A stretch of 64,000 nt of DNA from Arthrobacter sp. H16F315 (GCF_024124825.1 NZ_JAMXSS010000004.1:62001-126000), one strand, 5' to 3'; numbered from the stretch's first letter, positions 1 through 9,952 are shown. Notes: generated from the letters alone by a model not told the origin. Numbers and translations are program-made.

Positions 1-1022
1 GACTCATCGATATCGGATTCGCCGTCTTCGACTGTTCCGTCGGTGGGAATTTTGGATCCCGGGCGAACCAGGAGCAGGTCCCCGGGCAGGACGTCGGAGG
101 TGGGGACTTCCACCGGTTCCCCGTCACGAATCACCAGCGCCTTGGCCGGTGCCAGTTCCAGCAGCGTCCGGATGGCGTCGTTCGCGCCGCCCCGTGCTCG
201 CATTTCAAACCAGTGCCCCAGCAGGACGAAGCTGGCCAGGACAGTGGCGGCCTCGTAGAAGACGTCGCCGCCGCCGGTTAGGGTGACGATCAGGCTGTAG
301 ACCCAGCCGGCCCCGACACCGACGGCGACGAGGACCATCATGTCCAGTGTCCGGGCACGCAGGGCCCGGTAGGCGCCGTCGAAGAAGATCCAGCCCGCAT
401 AGAAGATGACCGGGAGGGACAGAACCAGGGCAAAGACATCGTCCCGCAGCCCGAAGGGCGCCGGCACCGTGAACCCCAGGACATCCCTGCCGATCGGTGA
501 CCAGAGGGTAATCGGCACGGACAGTGTGGCTGCCACGACGAACCGGTTGCGCATGTCACGGACCATCGAGGCCATCGACATGCCGCCATGGCCGCCGCCA
601 TGCCCCATGACCTCCTGCGGATTCCTGGTGACGGGCCCGGCGTGCCCGGTGTGGGCCGGGGGTTCCATGTCGGCTGTGGTGCCGTGACCGGGATGATCGG
701 TGTGGGACATCGCCGTGTGGTCGCCGTGAACATGGCCCTGATCCGTCGCCGGGGCCAAGCTGACGCCCGCCATTGGATCGCAGATGTGGTCCGGGACGGA
801 GAGCCCGGCGCAGTGGTAGCCGCATTTTCGCACCCAGCCAGCCAGCTCGGCGATTGAGGTCTTGTCCGGGTCGAACGTGACGTTCGCGGTCTGTGAGACC
901 GGATTCGCCTCCACCGTGAGCACGCCCGGCCGGCGGGAGAGCGTGGCTTCAGCGATGCTCTTGGACGATGCCCAGTGGACTCCTGCCACCTCCATGACCG
1001 CGGTTTGTGTCCTATTACTCAT
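1..1022 (-). CDS. copB: CopB-type heavy-metal P1B ATPase, N-terminal part (gene runs off the window start)
   Basis: About 340 residues are visible; the rest lies left of base 1. The ATG is at 1022-1020, preceded by AGAGGAA. The first ~75 residues have an HMA-like fold but no CxxC. A His/Met-rich linker follows (repeated HTDH, HGGGHGG, MSMASM), then transmembrane helices and the start of the actuator domain (RPGSKIPTDG). The His-rich N-terminus fits CopB-type ATPases, which export copper or silver across the plasma membrane. The CPH/CPC motif that would fix the subclass is outside the window. It faces away from the csoR-copZA operon. Family is confident, exact metal is inferred. Confidence 0.85.
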   Translation of the reverse strand, partial: MSNRTQTAVMEVAGVHWASSKSIAEATLSRRPGVLTVEANPVSQTANVTFDPDKTSIAELAGWVRKCGYHCAGLSVPDHICDPMAGVSLAPATDQGHVHGDHTAMSHTDHPGHGTTADMEPPAHTGHAGPVTRNPQEVMGHGGGHGGMSMASMVRDMRNRFVVAATLSVPITLWSPIGRDVLGFTVPAPFGLRDDVFALVLSLPVIFYAGWIFFDGAYRALRARTLDMMVLVAVGVGAGWVYSLIVTLTGGGDVFYEAATVLASFVLLGHWFEMRARGGANDAIRTLLELAPAKALVIRDGEPVEVPTSDVLPGDLLLVRPGSKIPTDGTVEDGESDIDE

Positions 1023-1437
1023 GCCGGAAATTCCTCTCGGGACTCGTTAGTAGTTGAAATTGGTGATTGAAGAAATGCCCAGCCGTCGCTCTCGTGGCGC
1101 GAAACACGGGCATAACACGGTGGTGACGGGCCTGGAAATGAGGGTCTGCCTGCCCCGACGGCCTGGTTATTGCCGGGCCTCAGTCGTCTGGGCGCTGCGG
1201 CGGGACGACGATGCCCACGCCGAATCAGGGTCCGGAGGGCAGAGGTCTCCTATACGCGGCTGACGGAAAGCCGGATGAGCGATACAGCGTAGAGGGGCGT
1301 TGCCGGTAGCTCGGGCAGCGCCCGAGCGTGCGGTGCCGCCGCAACGGCAACGGGAGTGCTGCCGGGGTGAGCCGGGACCGCTGAGGCAAGGACGGCTGAA
1401 GACAGCACATCCGGGCACGCCACAGTCAAGCCCAGGT
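1023..1437. other. Intergenic stretch, no gene recognised
   Basis: About 415 bases upstream of the copB start. I find the copB ribosome-binding site but no CsoR-like ATACCC...GGGTAT palindrome and no convincing coding frame on either strand; the open frames here lack ribosome-binding sites and family resemblance. Confidence 0.5.
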
Positions 1438-1707
1438 TCAGGGGGCAGTGGGCGGGGCGGGGCGGAACGGGGTGTTCCCCGGGCTCTTAACCGCCGCGAG
1501 AGCGGTGTCACCCGAAACAGTGGGCCGGATGCCAACAGCGTTAGCGGCCGCCGTGTATGACGGGGCGATGGTGAGCGAGACGGCACCGGGGCTGGTTTCT
1601 TGCGGCGTAGACGTCAACGCGGGACCAAGAATTCCCGTGACGGCGACGAGAAACGACAGGACTGCGGTAATTGCAGCCGCGGAGGAAACACCCTGGTGCC
1701 GCCGCAT
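1438..1707 (-). CDS. Small secreted or membrane-anchored protein, unknown
   Basis: An 89-residue frame starts at ATG 1707 with GGGAG about ten bases upstream. The N-terminus is basic (MRRHQ) followed by a hydrophobic stretch (residues ~7-32) like an uncleaved signal or membrane anchor, then an Ala/Thr/Ser/Pro-rich tail. It resembles the N-terminal regions of the secreted cell-wall hydrolases in this window, but no catalytic domain follows. It may be a stand-alone small exported protein or the truncated start of a hydrolase. No family assigned. Confidence 0.35.
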   Translation of the reverse strand: MRRHQGVSSAAAITAVLSFLVAVTGILGPALTSTPQETSPGAVSLTIAPSYTAAANAVGIRPTVSGDTALAAVKSPGNTPFRPAPPTAP

Positions 1708-1737
1708 CAAATGACGCACTCCCACCCCCGTGTTCGC

Positions 1738-1758
1738 GCGAAACCCAAGAGGTTTCGC
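1738..1758. terminator. Short hairpin between glgX and the small secreted frame
   Basis: Perfect inverted repeat GCGAAACC - CAAGA - GGTTTCGC. It lies downstream of the glgX stop, where a transcription end is expected. No T-run follows, so terminator function is inferred from position and stem only. Confidence 0.35.
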
Positions 1759-1807
1759 CCTCTGCAGCGATCATACCGGGCCGGGTGCAGGGAAATTCAA
1801 ATCCCTG

Positions 1808-3954
1808 TCACAAATGACCCGGGTCATCGTCGTGATCTTCGGCATGGACCACCGTTCCCGGTTCCCGGAGGACAAGGAGTGTGTGTGAAGGAACCTCGAG
1901 GGCCCCACCGGCGATCAGGGCAGCTGCTGTCACCTCCCGGGAGGTATCGAGAACCAGCTGCCAATGGAGTGCGTAGCGGGCCGGCGGCAAGGTGAACTTC
2001 CGCGGCTCGGCACCGGCATTGAAATAGAGGATGAAATCTGCGTCGGTCATCTGGCTACCGGTGCGATCGGAGCAGCGGATGCCACTGCCGTTCAGGTACA
2101 TCCCCAGCGCACGTTCCGTCCCCTGGGTCCAGTCCAAAGGTTCCATCGGCGTGCCATCGGGCTTCAGCCATACAATATCGGGCACCTGGCCTCCGTCGGG
2201 TTGTCTGACCGGTCGCCCGCTGAAGAACCGGCGGCGGTGAAACGTGGGATGAGCGGCCCGCAGCCGGCTGACAGCCGCGCAAAAGTCCAGAAGGTCTTTG
2301 TCCGCATCTTCCCAGTGGATCCAGCTCAGTTCCGAATCCTGGGCATAAGCATTGTTGTTGCCCTGCTGGCTCCGCCCCATTTCATCCCCATGCAGAATCA
2401 TGGGTATCCCCTGGGACAGCAGCAGCGTTGCGATAAGGCTGCGCTGCCGCCTGGACCGGAGCCGCAGGATGGCCGGGTCGTCAGTGGCGCCTTCGGCTCC
2501 GCCGTTCCAGGACCTGTTGTTACCCTCGCCGTCCGCGTTGCTCTCGCCATTGGCCTCGTTGTGTTTGTGGTTGTACGCCACGAGATCAGCCAGCGTGAAC
2601 CCGTCGTGGGCTGTGATGAAATTGATCGAGGCCACGGGCCGCCGGCCGGAATGCTCATACAGATCAGATGACCCGGTCAGCCGGGAAGCCAATTCACCGA
2701 GGGTGGATGGTTCGCCGCGCCAGAAGTCCCGGATGGTGTCTCTGTATCTGCCATTCCATTCGCTCCAGTTGGGCGGGAAATTTCCTACCTGGTATCCGCC
2801 GGGGCCCAGATCCCAGGGCTCGGCAATGAGCTTGACCTGGGAGACGATGGGGTCCTGCTGGACCAGATCAAAGAAACCCGAGAGCCTGTCCACCTCGTAG
2901 AATTGGCGCGCCAGGGCAGCTGCAAGATCAAATCGGAAGCCGTCAACGTGCATTTCCGTCACCCAGTACCGCAGCGAATCCATGATGAGCTGAAGAACAT
3001 GCGGGGTACGGACATTCAGCGAATTTCCGGTGCCCGTGAAGTCAACATAGAACTCCGGCCGGGACTCGTCGAGCCGATAGTATGAGGCATTATCGATGCC
3101 TCGGAAGGAGATGGTGGGACCAAGATGATTCCCCTCACCGCTGTGGTTATAAACGACATCCAGGATGACTTCAATCCCGGCCTTGTGGAGGGTCCGGACC
3201 ATTGTCTTGAATTCCGTGACGGCACCCGCAGCCTCAGGTGCGGATGCATAGGCGTTGTGCGGGGCAAAGAAGCCGATGGTGCTGTATCCCCAATAATTCG
3301 ATAGCCCTCGCTCCTGGAGCTGGCTGTCGTGAATGAACTGCTGGACAGGCATCAGCTCGATGGCCGTGACCCCCAGATTTTGCAGGTGGGCCACGATTGA
3401 GGGGTGGCCCAAGCCCGCGTATGTTCCACGCAGCCGTTCAGGGATTTCGGGGTGCAGCTTGGTCAGCCCTTTGACATGGGCCTCGTAAATCACGGTGTCA
3501 TGGTAAGGCGTATTGGGACGCCGGTCGTCCTCCCAGTCGAACGCCGGGTCGATGACCACTGCGGTCATCATTCCGGGGAGGGAATCCGACTCATCGCGCC
3601 GCTGCGGGTCCTCCAGGCTGTAGGAAAGAAGAGCCTGGCCCCATTCAATGGTTCCTTCCATAGTCTTGGCATAAGGATCGAGCAGGAATTTGTCCGGGTT
3701 AAAGCGGAGCCCAGCGGCGGGCTCATAGGGGCCGTCGACGCGGTATCCGTATCGCTGACCGGGCCCTATCCCCGGCAGGTAGCCGTGCCAGATGTAACCA
3801 TCAACTTCGGCCAGTGGGACACGGATCTCGGCGCCGGAGGCATCCACAAGGCATAATGTCACCGCCGTCGCTGATTCGGTGAACAGGGCGAAATTGGTGC
3901 CGCTTCCGTCAAAAGTTGCCCCCAGCGGATAGGGGGCCCCGGCCAGACCTGCAT
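1808..3954 (-). CDS. glgX: Glycogen debranching enzyme GlgX (frameshifted near its start)
   Basis: About 715 residues of a GH13 isoamylase-type debranching enzyme, which hydrolyses alpha-1,6 branches in glycogen. It has an N-terminal CBM48-like part (GSGTNFALF, YGYRVDGPY), then a catalytic barrel with VIYEAHVKGLT, DVVYNHSGEG, the nucleophile region VDGFRFDLA, the acid region KLIAEPWDLG and NFITAHDGFTL. ATG 3954 begins MQVWPG in one frame, while the family sequence continues (APYPLGATFDG) in the next frame. One base is missing in the GGGGGCCCC tract at 3932-3940. Without that base the first in-frame start is the GTG at 3862, which would delete part of the N-terminal domain. It has no obvious link to the metal genes. 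Confidence 0.9.
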
Positions 3955-4375
3955 CTTTCGTCTCCCGCTCTTAAAGACCTATGGACATGCGCACGCGTCG
4001 CACCGGACGACGGCCCGACGAAGGGGTATCGGCCTCGGCTGCACCGGGACGAATGGTACCCGCCAGTTCTGCGGAGGAACAGTACTCTGTGATCTTCCAG
4101 GTGCCCAGCGGTACCTGGAAGACCCGGACCTCGGTGCCGCCTCCGATCCCATCCAGCCGGGGGCGTGACGGGAACATCCCTGGGCGACATCGCTCTTCCC
4201 CCTCTGCGGTTGACCATACTGAAAGGTCCTCAGACTTCTCCTTCAGCGGGTCGTGACGCCGGAATCCTGATGCTGTGGCCGAACGCCATGCGCTGCCAAG
4301 CCGGATCCCATGGGCAGGAGAGCCAACACGCGACATTCCGCGAGGGCGCCCGGGCTCGGCAGGAACAACCTTAAG
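3955..4375. other. Intergenic stretch upstream of glgX
   Basis: About 420 bases. A minus-strand frame of 121 codons (3971-4336) is open, but I recognise no family and see no ribosome-binding site, so it is not called. The stretch contains one strong inverted repeat, listed separately. Confidence 0.4.
4093..4122. repeat. 10-bp inverted repeat
   Basis: Arms TCTTCCAGGT and ACCTGGAAGA around a ten-base spacer. It could be a terminator or an operator; it lies in the non-coding stretch before glgX. Confidence 0.4.
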
Positions 4376-4825
4376 TCAGGGCGTGCGACGGCGCCTGATC
4401 ATCCTTATTGTTATCCCTGCGAGGCTCCCGCTGCTCATGATGATGAGCGCGGCGAAGCCGATATAGAAAAGCACAGCCGCTGACTCCGGCGGGCCCGAGG
4501 AGGAATCGGCGGCCGCGCTGATCGACCACCAGTAGCCCGCGGTCACTGTGGTCCAGGCAGCACCGGCGACGCTGACCAGCCAGGACAGCGGCGAGAACCA
4601 AGGGCTCTCCACCCGATATGAGAGCGCCGTGGCCAGTACAGCGGCGCCGGCGGCCGCGAGGACAAGGCCGCCCGCGAAGTAACGGCCGGCCAGGACTCCG
4701 GCCAGGACGCAGAGGCTTCCGACCATGACGAGCCTCCGGGGTCCAAGTGGCATCCGGGCACCGCCGCCAGGCGTCTCCTTCGCAGGCTGTTGTGAGCCGC
4801 GCAGCGTTTCGTTCTGGTGTTTCAT
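4376..4825 (-). CDS. Four-helix membrane protein, paralogue of the 49.3-kb protein
   Basis: 149 residues. An N-terminal hydrophilic segment (~25) ends in MPLGPRRLVMVGSLCV, then four hydrophobic helices with WFSPLSW and YWWSIS motifs, and a basic tail (RRRR). The protein at 49291-49767 has the same layout and shares MPLGxRRLVxxGxLCV, ALSY, WFSxxSWL and the final helix, so they are paralogues. No known domain is recognised. Both copies sit at edges of metal-resistance blocks, which hints at but does not show a link. Confidence 0.7.
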   Translation of the reverse strand: MKHQNETLRGSQQPAKETPGGGARMPLGPRRLVMVGSLCVLAGVLAGRYFAGGLVLAAAGAAVLATALSYRVESPWFSPLSWLVSVAGAAWTTVTAGYWWSISAAADSSSGPPESAAVLFYIGFAALIIMSSGSLAGITIRMIRRRRTP

Positions 4826-5087
4826 GGCGTTTCGGGTCCTCTGTTGTGGTGAGCCCTGCCGGGTTTCCTTTCGGATTACCGGCCTTCAAGAAGACATCAC
4901 GGCTCATCGTTCCAATGCACAAACACTACAGAGGTGGCGGCATCGGGGTGGCATCGCGTTCGGCACATCTGCATCCCTGGCGGGACGGTCGGTCCATCAG
5001 CCGGCCTCCCCCGCGTCGCTGCCGGATGGCGCGAGGGCCAGCGTAGTCCCTCCCTGCCGATTGGTCCTCCTCAGCCCTGGAAAGTAC

Positions 5088-5115
5088 TTGATTAGATACC
5101 CCTAGGGGGTATACT
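5088..5115 (+). promoter_or_regulatory. csoR-copZA promoter with CsoR operator
   Basis: -35 TTGATT (5088-5093) and -10 TATACT (5110-5115) are 16 bases apart. The near-palindrome GATACCCCTAGGGGGTATAC (5095-5114) fills the spacer and overlaps the -10. This is the GC-centred pattern bound by CsoR repressors, which release DNA on binding Cu(I). It implies copper-induced, autoregulated expression. Confidence 0.85.
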
Positions 5116-5140
5116 TTTACTTATAACGTAAGGAGTTACT

Positions 5141-5464
5141 GTGAACCACACTGTCGAAGATACCGCTGTCTCGGGGACTGCCCCGCCTTACGGGTACACC
5201 GCGGACAAAGAGGCGTACCTGCGAAGGCTCAAACGCATCGAAGGCCAGGTGCGCGGGATTGCCCGAATGGTCAGCGAGGATTCCTACTGCATCGACATCC
5301 TGACCCAGGTCGCGGCCGTCAACAAGGCACTGCATGCGGTCAGCATTGGGCTCCTCGAAGAACATATCGGCCATTGCGTCGTCAGCGCCGCGGCCGAGTC
5401 GTCCGAAGCCGGGGATGCCAAAGTCAAGGAAGCATCCGACGCCATCGCCCGTCTGCTGCGCTAG
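5141..5464 (+). CDS. csoR: Copper-sensing transcriptional repressor CsoR
   Basis: 107 residues, GTG start after AAGGAG. All-helical DUF156/CsoR fold with [15 protein letters not shown]. The Cu(I) ligands are visible as C50, H75 and C79, with the same spacing as the Cys-His-Cys triad of Mycobacterium CsoR. The apo-protein represses and Cu(I) derepresses. It is the first gene of csoR-copZ-copA and has its own operator just upstream. Matching operators occur before four other transcription units in the window, so it probably controls an island-wide regulon (inference). Confidence 0.95.
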   Translation: MNHTVEDTAVSGTAPPYGYTADKEAYLRRLKRIEGQVRGIARMVSEDSYCIDILTQVAAVNKALHAVSIGLLEEHIGHCVVSAAAESSEAGDAKVKEASDAIARLLR

Positions 5465-5484
5465 GAACGAAGGAGGAAGTCATC

Positions 5485-5712
5485 ATGAGCATCACCACCA
5501 CAGTCAATATTTCCGGCATGGACTGCAGCCACTGCGTCGTCTCCGTCACCGAGGAACTCCAGGAACTCGATGGGGTCCAGGCGGTCACCGTGGAGCTGAA
5601 CAAGGACGGCATCTCCGTAGCCACCATCACATCGGCGGTCGAGCTCGATCCGGAAAAGATCGGAGAAGCCGTCGCAGAAGCCGGCTACCTCGTCGTGGCT
5701 GCCGGGGCCTGA
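5485..5712 (+). CDS. copZ: Copper chaperone CopZ
   Basis: 75-residue single HMA domain with the Cu(I) site GMDCSHC (C14, C17). Start ATG follows an excellent AGGAGG. Such proteins carry Cu(I) in the cytoplasm and hand it to CopA or CsoR. It lies 20 bases after csoR and two bases before copA, so it is cotranscribed. Confidence 0.93.
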   Translation: MSITTTVNISGMDCSHCVVSVTEELQELDGVQAVTVELNKDGISVATITSAVELDPEKIGEAVAEAGYLVVAAGA

Positions 5713-5714
5713 GT

Positions 5715-8033
5715 ATGGACCCCGCCACCCTAACCAATTCGCGCATCATTGAACTGGACATCCAGGGGATGACCTGCGCTTCGTGCGTTGCCCGGGTGGA
5801 ACGAAAACTCGGAAAACTCGACGGAGTCCAGGCCAGCGTCAACCTGCCCCTTGAATCCGCCCAGATCACAGTGCCGGATGCCATCACCGACCAGCAGATC
5901 CTTGACACGGTCGCGGCGACCGGATATTCGGCCCGGCTTAGGGCCGCACCCGCCGCCCGCGCCGACGGGCCGGAAGAGAATACGGCCGGGACAGCGCCGG
6001 AACAATCCCACGACGCACCCGCCGCATCGGCGATACTGCGCCCGCGGCTGCTGCTGGCCGCGGTCCTCACCCTGCCGGTCGTTATAATTTCCATGGTTCC
6101 GGCCGCCCAATTCCCGCAGTGGGGCTGGTGGGTCTTTGCACTCAGTCTGCCCGTGGTCACCTGGGCAGCGTGGCCCTTCCACCGCGCCGCGGCCATCAAC
6201 GCCCGGCACCTGGCCTCGACGATGGATACCCTCGTTTCCATCGGCGTGGGGGCAGCTTTCCTATTCTCCACCTGGCAGCTGATTGCCGACCCTTCACTGA
6301 CGGAACACCCCGGCATGGAGATGAGCGCCCACACCCTGTACTTCGAAGTCGCCGCCGTCGTCACCACCTTCCTGCTGCTGGGCAGGTACCTTGAAGCAAA
6401 CGCCAAACAACGCGCAGGCAACGCTTTGAAGGAATTGTTGAACCTCGGGGCCAAAGAAGCCACCGTCCTCCGCAATGGCGTCGAGTTCCAGATCCCGGCC
6501 GACCGGCTGGCGCCCGGCGATGTTTTCCTCGTCCGCCCGGGCGAAAAGATTGCCACCGACGGGTTCGTCCTCGACGGGAACAGCGCGGTTGACACCTCGC
6601 TCATCACCGGTGAGTCGCTGCCGGTGGAGGTCGGCGTTGACGACGCGGTGACCGGGGCCACCATCAACACCAACGGACGGCTGCTCGTGAAGGCCACCCG
6701 TGTCGGCAGCGAAACAACACTGGCCCAGATGGGGCGACTCGTTAGCCAGGCACAAAGCGGCAAGGCGCCGATTGCCCGCCTCGCAGACCGAATCAGCGCG
6801 GTCTTCGTCCCGATCGTCCTCGGCGTTGCCGCGGCCACCTTCGCTGGGTGGATGCTCTCCACGACCGACCTGCAGGCCTCCTTTACCGCCGCGGTCGCGG
6901 TTCTGGTCATCGCCTGTCCCTGCGCCCTTGGTCTGGCCACACCGACAGCCCTGCTGACCGGAACCGGCCGCGGAGCCCAGCTCGGCATCCTGATCAAGGG
7001 CCCGCAGGTCCTTGAAGACACCCGGACCGTGGACACCATCGTGCTGGACAAAACCGGCACCGTGACGACCGGCCAGCTGTCCGTCGCGGGCATCCACAGC
7101 TTCTCCGGGGCAGCCAATGAGGAGATCCTGGCGCTGGCCGGCGCCGTTGAAGCCGCGAGTGAACATCCCATTGCCCGGGCCATCGCCCGCGAGGCCAAGG
7201 GCGAAGGACCACTGGGCTCGGTCACCGGCTTTGAGAGCGCACCCGGCGGAGGCGTCCGCGGAACCGTGGGCGGCCGCCATATCGTTGCCGGGCGGGCTGG
7301 GTGGCTTCAGGAGAACGGCATCATGCCGCACGAGGACCATCACGCGGCCCTGCAAAGCCAGGAGGGAACCGGCGCCACCGTCATCTGGGTCGGCGTCGAC
7401 GGCCAGGCTGCCGGGATCATCAGCCTCACCGATACGGTCAAGGATGGCTCCGCGGCCGCCATCGCCAGGCTGAAAGCCCTGGGGCTACGGCCAGTCCTGC
7501 TGACCGGCGACAATGCCGCCGCCGCGGCGATCGTTGCCGCCCAAGTGGGCATCCCGGCCGAGGATGTCCTGGCGGGGGTTCTCCCGGAAGGCAAAGTTGA
7601 CGTGGTCCGGAAGTTTCAGGCAGCCGGGGCTACCGTGGCGATGGCAGGGGACGGCGTCAACGATGCCGCCGCCCTGGCACAGGCTGACCTGGGTATCGCA
7701 ATGGGCAGCGGCACGGACGTCGCGATCGCAGCGGCCGACCTGACGGTGATGGGAAACGACCTCGGCCAGGTGGCACAGGCCATCGAGCTGTCCCGCCGGA
7801 CGTTGGCAACCATCAAAACCAACCTGTTCTGGGCTTTCTTCTACAACGCCATCGGTATCCCGGTTGCCGCGTTGGGCCTCCTGAACCCGATGATCGCCGG
7901 CGCAGCCATGGCCGCCAGCTCGGTCCTGGTCGTCAGCAACTCCCTTCGCCTGCGCCGTTTCACCGGGACGGCCCCTCGGGATCTTGCGCCGGACCCGACG
8001 GCCGCGCTGCCGGTTCCGGTCGGGCGGACCTGA
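5715..8033 (+). CDS. copA: Copper-exporting P1B-type ATPase CopA
   Basis: 772 residues. One N-terminal HMA domain with GMTCASC (C21, C24), then membrane helices, the actuator TGES loop ([10 protein letters not shown]), the ion-binding helix IACPCALG, the phosphorylation site DKTGT, the SEHPIA nucleotide-site motif and GDGVNDA. CPC plus an HMA CxxC is diagnostic of P1B-1 Cu(I) exporters. The start ATG 5715 is two bases after the copZ stop. It ends the copper-induced operon and is followed by a strong hairpin. Confidence 0.96.
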   Translation: MDPATLTNSRIIELDIQGMTCASCVARVERKLGKLDGVQASVNLPLESAQITVPDAITDQQILDTVAATGYSARLRAAPAARADGPEENTAGTAPEQSHDAPAASAILRPRLLLAAVLTLPVVIISMVPAAQFPQWGWWVFALSLPVVTWAAWPFHRAAAINARHLASTMDTLVSIGVGAAFLFSTWQLIADPSLTEHPGMEMSAHTLYFEVAAVVTTFLLLGRYLEANAKQRAGNALKELLNLGAKEATVLRNGVEFQIPADRLAPGDVFLVRPGEKIATDGFVLDGNSAVDTSLITGESLPVEVGVDDAVTGATINTNGRLLVKATRVGSETTLAQMGRLVSQAQSGKAPIARLADRISAVFVPIVLGVAAATFAGWMLSTTDLQASFTAAVAVLVIACPCALGLATPTALLTGTGRGAQLGILIKGPQVLEDTRTVDTIVLDKTGTVTTGQLSVAGIHSFSGAANEEILALAGAVEAASEHPIARAIAREAKGEGPLGSVTGFESAPGGGVRGTVGGRHIVAGRAGWLQENGIMPHEDHHAALQSQEGTGATVIWVGVDGQAAGIISLTDTVKDGSAAAIARLKALGLRPVLLTGDNAAAAAIVAAQVGIPAEDVLAGVLPEGKVDVVRKFQAAGATVAMAGDGVNDAAALAQADLGIAMGSGTDVAIAAADLTVMGNDLGQVAQAIELSRRTLATIKTNLFWAFFYNAIGIPVAALGLLNPMIAGAAMAASSVLVVSNSLRLRRFTGTAPRDLAPDPTAALPVPVGRT

Positions 8034-8077
8034 GGAACCAGCGCCGGAGCCCACATCGGAAAGTACCGTCGGACACA

Positions 8078-8129
8078 CCAAGGGCCGGTGAGCTGGCTGC
8101 CCCCAAGGCGGTCGCTCACCGGCCCTTGG
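8078..8129. terminator. Strong bidirectional hairpin terminator between copA and the NlpC/P60 gene
   Basis: A perfect 16-base inverted repeat (CCAAGGGCCGGTGAGC, 8078-8093; complement at 8114-8129) around a 20-base loop sits exactly between two convergent genes. There is no T-tract, as is common in high-GC actinobacteria. Confidence 0.75.
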
Positions 8130-8139
8130 CACGAGCCCT

Positions 8140-8913
8140 CTAGGCGCCTGCGCGGACGAACGTGACCGGGCCGGTGGCGGTCAGCCACGACAGCGGATGC
8201 ACGACCGTCTGGTTCTTGCCGTTCATGCCGGAGCTGAGCACCTGGCCGTTGCCGACATAGATGCCGATATGGCCCGGCTGGATGACCATATCGCCCGGCT
8301 GCGCGTCACCAACGACCTTTCCGTAGCTCATGAACTGCATCGGGGCCAGGTCCCCGACGGGGATACCCGCGGACCCCAGAGCCTTTTCCACCAGGCGTGT
8401 GCAGTCTTGGATCATGCCAAGCTGCGCGTAAGCGGCGGAAACCATGGCGGCGTTGACCCCACCTGCCGCCGAGGCGGCAGCAGGTGGGGTCGCGGCCTGG
8501 GACTGGACAGCGATGCGGGGCTGCGCCTGGACGGCCGGGGCGGGCCGGGTCGCCACAGCGGCGGGAGCCGGCGCTGTGACTGCAGGTTTTGGTGCTTCGA
8601 TGACCGGCGCCGGGGTAGTGGCAACGGCGGGGCGTTCAAAGGAAATCCGGACGCTGGAGTCAGCGGTGAGCTGAGCCTGCGTCTGGCCGGACACCTCAAG
8701 GTTTGAGGCCGGGGCCGATTCCCGCTGCGCCGGAGCGTCTGCGGCCTGGGCGGCGATCCCGCTGGTCAGTACAAGCCCCGATGCGGCGGCGATAACGGCG
8801 GCCTGCCGGCCCACGCCACCGGCGTTGTCGGCGACAGTCCGGGAAATTGTCGCGAGCGTGCTGGTCTGGACAGTAACCGCGCGGTGGCGTCCGGGATTTT
8901 TACGTGCGGACAT
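8140..8913 (-). CDS. Secreted NlpC/P60-family peptidoglycan hydrolase
   Basis: 257 residues, ATG 8913 after AGAGG. Basic N-terminus plus hydrophobic signal segment (~28-52, ending GIAAQA), an Ala/Pro/Val-rich linker, and a C-terminal NlpC/P60 domain (~150-257). Visible catalytic elements are the Cys in QDCTRLVE, the His in PGHIGIYVG and a further polar position near VVHPLSW. The family cleaves peptide bonds in peptidoglycan stems. It is preceded by a c-di-AMP riboswitch, so cell-wall state rather than metal is likely to set its expression. It converges on copA. Confidence 0.88.
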   Translation of the reverse strand: MSARKNPGRHRAVTVQTSTLATISRTVADNAGGVGRQAAVIAAASGLVLTSGIAAQAADAPAQRESAPASNLEVSGQTQAQLTADSSVRISFERPAVATTPAPVIEAPKPAVTAPAPAAVATRPAPAVQAQPRIAVQSQAATPPAAASAAGGVNAAMVSAAYAQLGMIQDCTRLVEKALGSAGIPVGDLAPMQFMSYGKVVGDAQPGDMVIQPGHIGIYVGNGQVLSSGMNGKNQTVVHPLSWLTATGPVTFVRAGA

Positions 8914-8918
8914 GAAAG

Positions 8919-9115
8919 GAGCCTCTCCCAATGCCTGCGGGGTGAGCTGTCGGATTCGGATGGGAGACACCCGGCTGCGGTCTGCATAACTGCAGGGCGC
9001 GGCTTCACCCCAAGGTCTGCCCGAAAAGGCGGACCAAAATGTGGTTTCCCCGTCTCTGCCGGACGATTTTGCGAACGAATCCCGGGCAGCGGCAGAGTTA
9101 GGCAATCAGCACGGG
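8919..9115 (-). ncRNA. ydaO/yuaA-type c-di-AMP riboswitch
   Basis: Read on the minus strand, the leader holds the conserved blocks of this class: GGGGAAACCAC, then TTGGGGTGAAGCC, then CCGAATCCGACAGCTC followed by CCCGCAGGC and AGAGG just before the start codon. In actinobacteria this riboswitch precedes cell-wall hydrolases and usually switches expression off when c-di-AMP is high. Boundaries are approximate; no fold was computed. Confidence 0.85.
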
Positions 9116-9116
9116 A

Positions 9117-9187
9117 GTGCCGATTCGGAGAAATCGGCACGGTTTCGACCGTACGTTAAACCGGAAGGATTGTCACATTCAGGTAAC
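9117..9187 (-). promoter_or_regulatory. Putative MtrA-like box, -10 and leader hairpin for the NlpC/P60 gene
   Basis: Two GTNAC half-sites (9172-9176 and 9183-9187) are six bases apart at the -35 position. On the minus strand a TANNNT -10 (complement of 9148-9153) follows 18 bases later. The predicted transcript would begin at a perfect hairpin (9117-9140, arms GTGCCGATT/AATCGGCAC). The same arrangement precedes both other riboswitch-type M23 genes in the window. Assignment to MtrA rests on motif resemblance. Confidence 0.5.
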
Positions 9188-9220
9188 GATGGGGCCGGCT
9201 GCGCAGACGTCCCCAGCGTT

Positions 9221-9249
9221 TTGCACTACATACCCCTTGGGGGTATATT
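9221..9249 (+). promoter_or_regulatory. Copper-responsive promoter with CsoR-like operator
   Basis: -35 TTGCAC (9221-9226) and -10 TATATT (9244-9249) with 17-base spacing. ATACCCCTTGGGGGTAT (9230-9246) lies between and overlaps them. It drives the HMA protein at 9359 and possibly the long cluster behind it. Confidence 0.82.
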
Positions 9250-9358
9250 TGGGTTGTTGTCAGTGAAGTGGTTTGTCCAGGCCTGCGGAACCGCCGGCCG
9301 TCACAGCCGTTCAACCCCAGCGTCCCCATCTCGACTTTTTGTAAAGGATTGAACTGAC

Positions 9359-9676
9359 ATGTGTGGAACTGAAGTCCGGACTGAACTTCCCCTTGCCGCT
9401 ACGGAACTCTCCGGTTGCAGCTGCTGCACACCTGGCGCCCGGACCCAGACCCCTACCCCGGTTGAGGGCTCCGAGTACTGGGTCGAAGGACTTAGCTGCG
9501 GGCACTGCGTTCAAACTGTAGAAAAGGCGGTCAACGCCGTGGCCGGGGTGGAGTCGGCGACCGTGGATCTCGCCGCGGGAGCTAAATCCCGTCTGACGGT
9601 GACCGGCGAAGTTGCCGCAACTGCTGTGCGGGATGCGGTGACGGGCGCCGGATACAGCCTCGCCGCCAACAACTAA
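9359..9676 (+). CDS. HMA-domain copper-binding protein with Cys-rich N-terminal extension
   Basis: 105 residues, ATG after AAAGGA. An N-terminal ~35 residues contain GCSCC (C20, C22, C23), an extra potential metal site absent from ordinary CopZ. An HMA domain with GLSCGHC (C47, C50) follows. It probably acts as a copper chaperone or buffer in the cytoplasm. It has its own CsoR-type promoter and is distinct from the CopZ at 5.5 kb. Confidence 0.88.
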   Translation: MCGTEVRTELPLAATELSGCSCCTPGARTQTPTPVEGSEYWVEGLSCGHCVQTVEKAVNAVAGVESATVDLAAGAKSRLTVTGEVAATAVRDAVTGAGYSLAANN

Positions 9677-9952
9677 TCCAGCGTCCCGCTGGCGACGGGA
9701 ACCCCTTCACCAGCGGGCGCTGATGGAAGTCTTCCCTGCGGGGAAGCCACAATTGACGACGGCTACTGCACGCAGAATGTGGCCGAACCTCATCCGGGCC
9801 CGGCTACAACACTGTCGTCGTGGCCCTGAATGCCCCGCTACTGCGCCGGATGAAACTCAACCCGTCACAGGTCCGCTGAACCCGGCAGACGCCGCTGGCC
9901 GCCCGGCCCGGTACCCTTTAATGAAGGCAACCCGCATGGAAGGAGGATTCTC

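Noticed and set aside
3971..4336. 121-codon minus-strand frame upstream of glgX
   Set aside because: No ribosome-binding site, no family resemblance, and it includes a strong inverted repeat.
5627..7225. 532-codon minus-strand frame
   Set aside because: Antisense shadow of copA; Ser/Arg/Ala-rich with no domain.
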